Source: Planomonospora sp. ID67723
GTDB lineage: Bacteria; Actinomycetota; Actinomycetes; Streptosporangiales; Streptosporangiaceae
Reading direction: 5' to 3'
DNA: 64,000 nt
Assembly (NCBI RefSeq): GCF_015711605.1
Contig: NZ_JABTEZ010000003.1
Coordinates: forward strand, 496,001 to 560,000
The position numbers and the translations under genes are program-made. The notes beneath the pieces are model-generated. The model worked only from the letters and a program-made list of their open reading frames with translations. It was not told the DNA's origin and ran no database searches. Each line of letters starts with the position of its first letter. Positions within the stretch are counted from its first letter, which is position 1. This document shows, piece after piece, positions 56,220 through 63,148 of the stretch.

Positions 56220-56648
56220 TCAGCTCAGCAGCTCGGCGTTGAGGCTGATCGGGGTGGCCGCCAGCGCCTGACTCACCGGGCAGCCGCTCTTGGCCGTCTC
56301 GGCCGAGGCCTGGAACTGCTCGGCGGTGATGCCGGGGACCTGGGCGCGCACCGAGATGACGATCCCGGTGATGCCCTCGCCCGGCTGGAAGGTCACGTCG
56401 GCCTTCGTCTCCAGCGACTGAGGCGGGGTGCCCGCCTTGGCCAGCACGCTGGACAGGAACATCGAGAAGCAGGAGGAGTGCGCGGCTGCGATGAGCTCCT
56501 CGGGCGAGGTCTTGCCGTTGGGCTCCTCGGCCCGCGAGGGCCAGGACACGTCGAACGTGCCCACTCCGGAGGAGTCCAGCGAGACCGAGCCCGACCCGTC
56601 GAGCAGAGCGCCCTTCCAGTTGGTCGTCGCGGTACGTGTCGTCGCCAT
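56220..56648 (-). CDS. OsmC/Ohr-family peroxiredoxin
   Basis: A 142-residue thiol peroxidase of the OsmC group, reducing organic hydroperoxides. Redox cysteines are Cys60 (AAHSSCFSMFL) and Cys123 (KSGCPVSQAL). The preceding TSPEELIAAAH and terminal PISLNAELL match OsmC rather than Ohr. AAGGGA precedes the ATG at 56648. The perfect dyad TGTTCATGGTGAACA lies 25-40 bp upstream, a good position for a MarR- or TetR-type peroxide sensor. Confidence 0.93.
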   Translation of the reverse strand: MATTRTATTNWKGALLDGSGSVSLDSSGVGTFDVSWPSRAEEPNGKTSPEELIAAAHSSCFSMFLSSVLAKAGTPPQSLETKADVTFQPGEGITGIVISVRAQVPGITAEQFQASAETAKSGCPVSQALAATPISLNAELLS

Positions 56649-56672
56649 GGCGATGTCCCTTCGATCGATAGG

Positions 56673-56687
56673 TGTTCATGGTGAACA
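56673..56687. promoter_or_regulatory. Operator-like dyad before osmC
   Basis: TGTTCA-TGG-TGAACA is a perfect 6-bp inverted repeat with a 3-bp spacer, 25 bp upstream of the osmC ATG. No regulator gene is adjacent, so it may be bound in trans. Confidence 0.45.
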
Positions 56688-56749
56688 TACGCCGTCCGAC
56701 CGGCGGGCACGCACCCCGCGCCGGGACGGTTCGCAGACCGCCCGCGCGA

Positions 56750-58207
56750 TCACCCCGGAAGCGGCCGGAGACCCTCGACGATGTCCCTGGCGTACTCGTC
56801 GTCGCTCTCGGCGAGGACCCGCTCGATCCCGGCACGCGCCCGCGCGTCACCCCGCGCGGCCAGGCCCCGTGCCGCCTCGGCCACCGTGGTCAGATCCTCG
56901 TCGTCGAGGCGCGCGGCCAGTGCCTCGCGGATCTGCGGGGTGTCCTGTTCCAGGCCCGCCAGGCTCAGGGTCGCCCAGTCGCGGACGTCGTCGTCGGGGT
57001 CCTCGGTCATCGAGATCAGCAGCGCGAGCCCGTCGGCGTGGCCCGGTGGCAGGACCGCGGCCAGCGCCGCGGGGTCGGACTCGGTGCGGGTCCAGTCGTC
57101 GGAGGTGATGATCTCCAGCACCTCGGGCAGGGCGCGGGGGTCGGCGTGGTGGCCGAGAGCCCCGAGCACCGAGCGCAGCACCCGCTCGTCGCCCTCGGTG
57201 GCCGCCATCCGCCGCAGGACGGGCAGGGACTCCTCCAGGAAGGGCTTGCCCCCCTCGGTGAAGCCGAACTGGGAGAGCACGTCCACGGCGAACTCGCGCC
57301 GGCGCGGGTCCTCGGCGGCGCACGCGCGGATCGCGGCCTCGAAGGTCTCCCGGTCGCCGCGCTGCTGCAGCGAGCCCGCCACGGTCCACCAGGTCTCGGC
57401 CTCCTCGTCGAGATCCCGGTACGGCAGCGCCCGCTCGGCCAGCTCGTCGAAGGAAGGCAGCTCGCCGGTGGCCTCCTCCAGGAGGGTGGCGATCGCCGCG
57501 TGACCGCGCTGGCACTGCACTTCGAAGCCGGGATCGCCGTCGGCGTCCAGCACCGTCACGGTCACCAGGTCGGTGCCGTCCTCGGCGCGGGTGCGCCCCA
57601 CCACGACGTGCGAGTCCTCCTTCACCTGGTCGGCGATCTGGTCCAGCAGCGCGCTCTCCAGCTGCGTGCCGAGCCAGTCGTAGGCGATCGCCAGCGGAGT
57701 GTCGCCCTCACCGTCCGGCCGCGCCGGGTCGGCTCCCGCGGCCAGCAGCGCGCGCACCGCCCCCAGAGCCCCCCTGCGGACGGCCAGGGTGAGGGCGGTC
57801 GTCCCGCCGTCGGTGGCGTCCTCGGCGGGCGCCCCGGCGGAGAGGAGGGTCTCGAGCGTGGTGGCGTGCCCGTTGGCGGCGGCCCAGAGCACCGCGGTCC
57901 ACCCGTGGCTCTCCCGCCCGGCCGGGTCGGCTCCGGCGGCCAGCAGGGCCTCGACCGCCCCGGTGCGTCCCCAGGCCGCGGCCGCGCACAGCGGCAGCCC
58001 TTCGTCCGCACCGCCGCTGAGCCGGTCGGGGTCGGCTCCGGCGGCCAGCAGCGCCCGCACGATCTCCGTCCGCCCGCCCGTCGCCGCCCGGTAGAGCGCG
58101 GTGCTGTCACCCTCGCCCGCCGGGTCGGCGGGTGTGCCCCTCCGGAGCAGGTCCTCGGCCCGCTCGACGTCATTGCCGATAACCGCGTCCAGAAGCTCTT
58201 CGTACAT
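56750..58207 (-). CDS. Ankyrin-repeat plus HEAT-repeat fusion protein
   Basis: A 485-residue soluble repeat protein. Ankyrin units occupy about residues 1-190, with consensus pieces EIVRALLAAGADPDRL, GAVEALLAAGADPAGRESHG, WTAVLWAAANGHATTLETLLSAG and GAVRALLAAGADPARPDGEGD. A middle alpha/beta segment (about 195-270) has LESALLDQIADQVKEDSHVVV. From about 275 on the protein is HEAT-like: FAVDVLSQFG, VLRSVLGALGHHADPRALPE, DPDDDVRDWATLSLAGLEQD and VAEAARGLAARGDARARAGI. Such scaffolds mediate protein-protein contacts; no enzymatic domain is present. Strongly acidic overall. ATG 58207. Isolated between osmC and a DUF1707 gene. Confidence 0.85.
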   Translation of the reverse strand: MYEELLDAVIGNDVERAEDLLRRGTPADPAGEGDSTALYRAATGGRTEIVRALLAAGADPDRLSGGADEGLPLCAAAAWGRTGAVEALLAAGADPAGRESHGWTAVLWAAANGHATTLETLLSAGAPAEDATDGGTTALTLAVRRGALGAVRALLAAGADPARPDGEGDTPLAIAYDWLGTQLESALLDQIADQVKEDSHVVVGRTRAEDGTDLVTVTVLDADGDPGFEVQCQRGHAAIATLLEEATGELPSFDELAERALPYRDLDEEAETWWTVAGSLQQRGDRETFEAAIRACAAEDPRRREFAVDVLSQFGFTEGGKPFLEESLPVLRRMAATEGDERVLRSVLGALGHHADPRALPEVLEIITSDDWTRTESDPAALAAVLPPGHADGLALLISMTEDPDDDVRDWATLSLAGLEQDTPQIREALAARLDDEDLTTVAEAARGLAARGDARARAGIERVLAESDDEYARDIVEGLRPLPG

Positions 58208-58393
58208 GTCTCCGGATCATAGGCGGCCGGTGGCCGCGACGGCCGCCGGCCACACGCCGGGACCCGGGATCCTCACGCCGGACCGCGCCGGACCGCGCCG
58301 TCTCGTGCCGTCTCGTGCCGTCTCGCGCCGTTCGGTGTACGGGAAGGTTCCTTCTTCCGGAGGATCCACCTCCGGCAGAACTCGCGATATGTT

Positions 58394-59113
58394 GTGAATG
58401 TGAATGATCCGGGTGGAATCCGAGCATCAGACGCCGAACGCGAGGCCGTCGTCGAGCAGCTGAGAGTCGCCTCCGTCGAGGGCCGGCTCACCCTCGGCGA
58501 GCTGACCGAGCGCACCGAGGCGGCCTACACCGCCGTCACGCAGGCCGAGCTCGCCGTCGTCACCTCCGACCTGCCGCAGGCCGGCCGGGGCCCGGCGCCC
58601 TCGCCCGTGCCGGTCCCCCCTCCGGGCGGCCGGAAGCGGCGCTGGTTCGTCGCCGTCATGGGCGACTCCAAACGGCGCGGCAAGTGGCGGATCGACCAGG
58701 AGCTCGGCGCGGTGGCCGTGATGGGCGACGTCCTCCTCGACCTGCGCGAGGCCGAGGTGCGCACCGGTGCGGTGGTCGACATCGCCGCCACCGCGATCAT
58801 GGGCGACGTGAAGATCATCGTGCCGGACGGGGTGGACGTCGACCTCGAGGGCATCGCGATCATGGGGGACAAGAAGGTCCAGGTGATCGAGGCCCCTCCG
58901 GGGGCGAACGCGCCGCGCATCCGGGTCAAGGCGTTCGCCCTCATGGGCGACGTCAAGGTCATCGGGGACTCCCGGGCCGAGCCGGTCAAGAAGACGTGGT
59001 CCGCCTGGCGGGAGCAGTGGCGCGAGCTGCGCGGGGAACTGGGCGGTGAGCCGTACCGGCCGCTGCCGCCGCACGGCTCCGGGCACCGGCTCCACCCCCC
59101 GCGCGAGCCGTGA
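58394..59113 (+). CDS. DUF1707 protein with LiaF-like cell-wall-response domain
   Basis: A 239-residue protein. DUF1707 at residues about 6-60 (GIRASDAEREAVVEQLRVAS, then GRLTLGELTERTEAAY) is followed by a Pro-rich linker and a repetitive beta domain. In that domain the motif [VAI]MGD recurs five times (VAVMGDSK, VAVMGDVL, AIMGDVKI, AIMGDKKV, ALMGDVKV), the DUF2154/LiaF-like beta-solenoid seen in cell-wall stress proteins. There is no membrane segment. GTG 58394 or GTG 58400 are both possible; TATGTT 6 nt before 58400 suggests a leaderless start there. It may sense envelope state by analogy; this is inference. Confidence 0.82.
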   Translation: MNVNDPGGIRASDAEREAVVEQLRVASVEGRLTLGELTERTEAAYTAVTQAELAVVTSDLPQAGRGPAPSPVPVPPPGGRKRRWFVAVMGDSKRRGKWRIDQELGAVAVMGDVLLDLREAEVRTGAVVDIAATAIMGDVKIIVPDGVDVDLEGIAIMGDKKVQVIEAPPGANAPRIRVKAFALMGDVKVIGDSRAEPVKKTWSAWREQWRELRGELGGEPYRPLPPHGSGHRLHPPREP

Positions 59114-59125
59114 CGCGCTGACCGG

Positions 59126-59884
59126 TCAGGCGCTGGCGGAGCGCTCGCCCGTCCGCAGGGCCTGCTCGTACCGTTCGAGCAGCACGGCGGAGACCTCCGG
59201 AGCCGCGCCGAGGACGTCCGCGACGACCTCGGCGCCCGCGGCCAGCGCGGCGGCGCGGGTCTTGTCGGCGAAGTAGCCGGGGGCCAGCAGGTAGGGGGCG
59301 ACCACCACGCGCGGGGCCCCGGCGGCGAGCAGTCGCCGGACCTCGTCCTCGGGGGTGGGCGCGGCGGCCGAGGCGTAGGCGGCGCTCACCGACCACCAGC
59401 CGCGCCCGGCCCACCGCCGGGCGATCCCGGCGACGGTCGCGTTGGCCCGGTGGTCGCTGGAGCCCGCCGAGAGCAGCACCACGGCGGTCCCCGGGTCTCC
59501 GGCGGCCACGCCGGCCTCGGCCAGGCGCCGCTCCAGGGCGTCGATCAGCAGCGGGTGCGGTCCGAGCGTCGTGCCCCGGCGCACGCGGAGGCGGGGCCGC
59601 CGGGCCGAGGCCTCGGCCAGCGCGCCGGGGATGTCCACCCGGCTGTGGTAGGCCTCGGTGAGCAGCAGCGGCAGCACCACCGCCTCGGTCAGCTCGGACA
59701 GCGCCCCGGCCAGCGTCGGCGCGGCGTGGTCGAGGTAGGCGGCGCGCACCGGGACCTCCGGCCGCGCCAGCCGTACCGCCTCCATCAGGGATTCCACCGT
59801 CGCGGCCGCGCGCGGGTCGCGCGAGCCGTGCGCCACCGCCACCAGCGGGACCGCCGGTGGCGCGGCCGAGACGGGACGGCTCAC
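59126..59884 (-). CDS. Sirohydrochlorin chelatase (CbiX/SirB-like)
   Basis: A 252-residue class II chelatase, predicted to insert Fe(II) into sirohydrochlorin to make siroheme, the cofactor of the sulfite reductase in this operon. Two tandem half-domains are visible, as in double-length CbiX: LVAVAHGSRDPRAAATVESL with the metal-site His, and a second half with VVLLSAGSSDHRANATVAGI. Other blocks are VVLPLLLTEAYHSRVDIP and VVVAPYLLAPGYFADKT, each with a second His or Tyr at the site. The GTG at 59884 overlaps the cysH stop (GTGA). Last gene of the sir operon. Confidence 0.88.
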   Translation of the reverse strand: MSRPVSAAPPAVPLVAVAHGSRDPRAAATVESLMEAVRLARPEVPVRAAYLDHAAPTLAGALSELTEAVVLPLLLTEAYHSRVDIPGALAEASARRPRLRVRRGTTLGPHPLLIDALERRLAEAGVAAGDPGTAVVLLSAGSSDHRANATVAGIARRWAGRGWWSVSAAYASAAAPTPEDEVRRLLAAGAPRVVVAPYLLAPGYFADKTRAAALAAGAEVVADVLGAAPEVSAVLLERYEQALRTGERSASA

Positions 59885-60609
59885 GTGTGGATGCCGCATT
59901 CGGTCTTGCCCATCCCGGCCCAGCGGCCGCTGCGCGGGTCCTCTCCCGGGGCGACCTGGCGGGTGCAGGGGGCGCAGCCGATCGAGGGGTAGTCGTCGTA
60001 GTGCAGCGGGTTGATCAGCACGCCGTTGTCGGCCATGTAGTTGTCGACGTCTTCCTGGGTCCACCGGGCGATGGGGTTGATCTTGACCATCTGCCGCTTG
60101 GCGTCCCACTCCACGACCTTGATCCCGGCCCGGGTGGCGGCCTCGTCGCGGCGGATGCCGGAGACCCAGGCGCGGTACGGCTCCAGCGCGCGGTTGAGCG
60201 GCTCCACCTTGCGCAGGTAGCAGCACAGGTCGGGGTTGCGCCCGAACAGCCGCGGACCCAGGTCGCGCTCCTGCTCGGCCACCGTCCTCGACGGCTTCAC
60301 GTCGATCACGTTGACGTCATAGACCTGCTGGACCGCGTCACGGGTGCCGATCGTCTCGGCGAAGTGGTAGCCGGTGTCGATGAAGAGCACGTCCACGCCC
60401 GGCTTGACCCTGCTGACCAGGTCGATCATCAGTGCGTCGCTCATCGAGGCGGTCAGGCAGAGCCGGTCGCCGAAGGTCGCCGCCGCCCAGCGGATGATGT
60501 CGACGGCGGAGGCCTCCTCCAGGAACAGCGCGGCCGACTCGGCGATCTCCTGCAGGTCGAGCGTGCCGCGCTGCTGGCGTAATCCGATCTCGATGTCCAC
60601 CAGTGTCAT
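59881..60609 (-). CDS. cysH: Adenylyl-sulfate reductase, assimilatory (CysH family, [4Fe-4S])
   Basis: A 242-residue enzyme reducing activated sulfate to sulfite with thioredoxin. It carries the Cys pair CCYLRK (Cys129/130) and GCAPCTR (Cys212/215), which bind a [4Fe-4S] cluster and mark APS-specific enzymes over PAPS-specific ones. The catalytic Cys238 lies in the terminal ECGIH. Nucleotide-site blocks are CLTASMSDALMIDLVS and FIDTGYHFAET. The start at 60609 lies 56 bp after the zinc ribbon gene. Operon order is sir, zinc ribbon, cysH, chelatase. ATP sulfurylase genes cysD/N are not in the window. Confidence 0.93.
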   Translation of the reverse strand: MTLVDIEIGLRQQRGTLDLQEIAESAALFLEEASAVDIIRWAAATFGDRLCLTASMSDALMIDLVSRVKPGVDVLFIDTGYHFAETIGTRDAVQQVYDVNVIDVKPSRTVAEQERDLGPRLFGRNPDLCCYLRKVEPLNRALEPYRAWVSGIRRDEAATRAGIKVVEWDAKRQMVKINPIARWTQEDVDNYMADNGVLINPLHYDDYPSIGCAPCTRQVAPGEDPRSGRWAGMGKTECGIHT

Positions 60610-60665
60610 ATGTCACCACTCCTCATTCGCTGCGCGGGTGGTCGTGCCTCGCGGACCGCTGCCGA

Positions 60666-60812
60666 TCACGAGGTCCGCACCCCGATCCCGAGAAACTTCA
60701 ACTTGAAGGCGCGGGCGCACGAGCGGCAGTACCAGCCGCCGTCGCCCTCGTAGGGCTCCAGGTCCTCTTCGCCGCAGTAGGGGCAGTGGAAGGGGACGGC
60801 CCGGCTGCTCAC
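60666..60812 (-). CDS. 48-residue zinc ribbon protein of the sulfate reduction operon
   Basis: A 48-residue protein with two CxxC knuckles, HCPYCGEEDLEPYEGDGG and WYCRSCARAFKLKFLG, forming a complete zinc ribbon and ending GIGVRTS. GTG 60812 overlaps the sir stop codon by 4 bp (GTGA), so it is translationally coupled to sulfite reductase and sits inside the operon before cysH. I recall a comparable small gene between sir and cysH in other actinobacteria. Possible roles are assembly or electron-transfer accessory to Sir or CysH; none is demonstrated. Too short for common annotation thresholds. Confidence 0.72.
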   Translation of the reverse strand: MSSRAVPFHCPYCGEEDLEPYEGDGGWYCRSCARAFKLKFLGIGVRTS

Positions 60813-62491
60813 TTGAGGTCCGCCTCGTCGGCGCGCTGGACCCACTCGGCGAAGGTCTCACCCTCGTTCTTCTGCTTGCCGAAGTTGCGCAGCACCCGCT
60901 CGACGTAGTCGGGGAGCTCCTCGGAGGTGGCCTTCAGGCCGCGGACCTTGCGGCCGAAGCCGGCGTTGACGCCCAGGGAGCCGCCCAGGTGGATCTGGAA
61001 GCCCTCCACCTGCTCACCCGCCTCGTTCACGACGAGCTGGCCCTTGAGGCCGATGTCGGCGGTCTGGATGCGCGCGCAGGAGTTCGGGCAGCCGTTGACG
61101 TTGATGGTCAGCGGCTCGGCGAAGTCCGGCAGGCGGGTCTCCAGCTCGTCGATCAGGTTGGACGCGGTGTTCTTGGTGTCGACGATCGCCAGCTTGCAGA
61201 ACTCGATGCCGGTGCAGGCCATGGTCTGGCGGCGGAAGGTGGAGGGGTTGACCTGCAGGTCGTTGGCCTCCAGCTCGGCCACGAGGCTGTCCACCCGGTC
61301 CGGCGCGACGTCGAGGACGACCATCTTCTGCTCGACCGTGGTGTGGACCCGCCCGGAACCGTGCCGCTCGGCGATGTCGGCGATCAGGTGCAGCTTGTCC
61401 CCGTCGAGGCGGCCGACCCGCGGCGCGAAGCCGACGTAGAAGTTGCCGTCCTTCTGCGGGAAGACGCCCACGTGGTCACGGCGGCCGCCGCGCGGGAGCT
61501 CGGGCGCGGGGCCGTCCGGCAGGGTGTAGCCGAGGTACTCCTTCTCCAGGATCGCGCGGAACTTCTCGGCGCCCCAGTCGTTGACCAGGAACTTGATCCG
61601 CGCCCGGTGGCGCAGGCGGCGGTAGCCGTAGTCGCGGAAGATGCCGATCACGCCGCCGTAGACCTCGGAGGCCTGCTCGGGGGTGACGAAGACGCCGAGC
61701 CGCTTGGCCAGCATCGGGTTGGTCGACAGGCCGCCGCCGACCCACAGGTCGTAGCCGCGCTCGCCGTGCTCGTTGACGACGCCGACGAAGGCCACGTCGT
61801 TGATCTCGTGCACGGTGCAGTGCGCCGGGCAGCCCGACAGCGCCGACTTGAACTTGCGCGGAAGGTTGGAGTACTCGGGGTTGCCGATGTAGTCCTCGTG
61901 GATCCGGCTGATCTGCGCGGTGGCGTCGAGGACCTCCTCGGCGTCGATGCCGGCCAGCGGGCAGCCGATGATGACGCGCGGGGTGTCGCCGCAGGCCTCG
62001 GTGGTGGACAGGCCCACCGCCTCCAGCCGCCGCCAGATGTCCGGGACGGACTCGATCTCGATCCAGTGGAGCTGGATGTTCTGCCGGTCGGTGACGTCGG
62101 CGGTGCCGCGGCCGTACTCGTTGGAGATGTCGGCGATGACGCGCAGCTGCTCCAGGTTGAGCCGGCCGCCGTCGATCCGGACGCGGAGCATGAAGTAGCG
62201 GTCGTCGAGCTCCTCCGGCTCCAGGACCGCGGTCTTGCCGCCGTCGATCCCGGGCTTGCGCTGGGTGTAGAGCCCGTACCAGCGCATCCGGCCCCGCAGG
62301 TCGGCCGGATCGATGGAGTCGAACCCGCCCTTGGAGTAGATGTCGATGATCCGCTGGCGGACGTTGAGCCCGTCGTCGTTCTTCTTGAGCTCTTCGTTCT
62401 TGTTCAGCGGCTCGCGGTAGCCGAGAGCCCACTGACCTTCGCCTCGCGGGCGCTTGTGGTGGCGGTTGGCCGGACGGGCCGGGGTCGTCAT
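60809..62491 (-). CDS. sir: Ferredoxin-dependent sulfite reductase (NirA/SirA type)
   Basis: A 560-residue siroheme/[4Fe-4S] enzyme reducing sulfite to sulfide. Cluster and siroheme ligands are Cys426 and Cys432 (MACTGIEFCKLA) and Cys468 and Cys472 (NGCPNSCAR). The N-terminal LYTQRKPGIDGG (Tyr75) and TEACGDTPR (Cys167) are 92 residues apart, the same distance as the Tyr69-Cys161 covalent pair I recall for Mycobacterium tuberculosis NirA, which suggests the same cross-link and a sulfite rather than nitrite substrate. ATG 62491 has AAGGA upstream. First structural gene of the sulfur operon, downstream of a cysteine-codon leader. Confidence 0.94.
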   Translation of the reverse strand: MTTPARPANRHHKRPRGEGQWALGYREPLNKNEELKKNDDGLNVRQRIIDIYSKGGFDSIDPADLRGRMRWYGLYTQRKPGIDGGKTAVLEPEELDDRYFMLRVRIDGGRLNLEQLRVIADISNEYGRGTADVTDRQNIQLHWIEIESVPDIWRRLEAVGLSTTEACGDTPRVIIGCPLAGIDAEEVLDATAQISRIHEDYIGNPEYSNLPRKFKSALSGCPAHCTVHEINDVAFVGVVNEHGERGYDLWVGGGLSTNPMLAKRLGVFVTPEQASEVYGGVIGIFRDYGYRRLRHRARIKFLVNDWGAEKFRAILEKEYLGYTLPDGPAPELPRGGRRDHVGVFPQKDGNFYVGFAPRVGRLDGDKLHLIADIAERHGSGRVHTTVEQKMVVLDVAPDRVDSLVAELEANDLQVNPSTFRRQTMACTGIEFCKLAIVDTKNTASNLIDELETRLPDFAEPLTINVNGCPNSCARIQTADIGLKGQLVVNEAGEQVEGFQIHLGGSLGVNAGFGRKVRGLKATSEELPDYVERVLRNFGKQKNEGETFAEWVQRADEADLK

Positions 62492-62648
62492 GTGCGCGTC
62501 CTTATCGGATCGTGGGTGATTTCCGGGCACACGCACAGGCACCTCCCGCCTCGTCGTTGAGTACGGGGGTCGATCGCTCAGAGAAGGTCACTCGGAGAAG
62601 AACGCCTGTCACGCGCCCGAGCTGGCAGAAATCAGCGAGGGGCGACGG

Positions 62649-62732
62649 TCAACGGACGTCACAACAGATGGCGCTGCGGACACGCAGAAGGTCGACGTGG
62701 CGTCGCACGACGAGCATGGGGTCCGCTGGCAT
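62649..62732 (-). CDS. Cysteine-sensing leader peptide of the sir operon (27 residues)
   Basis: The frame MPADPMLVV followed by RRHVDLLRVRSAICCDVR ends in TGA at 62649. It carries two adjacent Cys codons near the end and the RRHVDL-R-V core that I recall from putative leader peptides ahead of sulfur-assimilation genes in actinobacteria. Start choice: ATG 62732 is 7 nt after the -10 box TATCGT (leaderless); ATG 62717 would give 22 residues. Low Cys-tRNA would stall ribosomes at the Cys codons. The link to downstream expression is inferred, and no single clear terminator was found in the 157 nt before sir. Confidence 0.68.
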   Translation of the reverse strand: MPADPMLVVRRHVDLLRVRSAICCDVR

Positions 62733-62739
62733 GTCCATG

Positions 62740-62768
62740 ACGATACCTTGGCGGCCCGAGATGTCCAA
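62740..62768 (-). promoter_or_regulatory. Promoter of the sir operon leader
   Basis: On the minus strand: -35 TTGGAC (62763-62768), exactly 17 bp spacer, -10 TATCGT (62740-62745), then 7 nt to the leader ATG at 62732. This is one of the best promoter matches in the window. Confidence 0.65.
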
Positions 62769-62835
62769 TATAAAGTCCACACTCTGGACGCCGGGCGACC
62801 CGCGCGACCTCCTCCGACGCCGCTCCGGATGCGGT

Positions 62836-62964
62836 TCAGCCCTGGCGGGGCCAGACCAGCGGGGACTCGCGGGGCTCCTCCGCGGCGATCTGGTGCTGGC
62901 AGTCGCACCACGACCCGCCCCGGCACTTCTCGTGGCGGCGGTCCTTGCACTCCCGACAGATCAT
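62836..62964 (-). CDS. Tiny Cys-rich protein (42 residues)
   Basis: A 42-residue protein starting MICRECKDRRHEKCRGGSWC and continuing DCQHQIAAEEPRESPLVWPRQG. Five cysteines in the first 22 residues (Cys3, 6, 14, 20, 22) with His11 and His24 can form a small zinc site. GGAG lies just before ATG 62964. I recall near-identical MICRECKxRRHExC proteins in Streptomyces, which supports a real conserved gene. It is upstream of the sir leader promoter on the same strand but probably a separate transcript. Function unknown. Confidence 0.65.
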   Translation of the reverse strand: MICRECKDRRHEKCRGGSWCDCQHQIAAEEPRESPLVWPRQG

Positions 62965-63148
62965 GTCTCCATTGTGCCCCCGTCCCCCGGTCGCGCACGG
63001 GGCCGGGACGGGCCGCCGGCGCGCGGGCCCGCGGCGCGTCCCGCCGGGTGAGGGGGTTTCTCCGCAGGTGGCCCGGGCAGTGACACGGGGTCGGGTCGCC
63101 CGTGATCGGACTCGTTATAGCGGACCGCAAGGAATACCGTTGGGTGCC

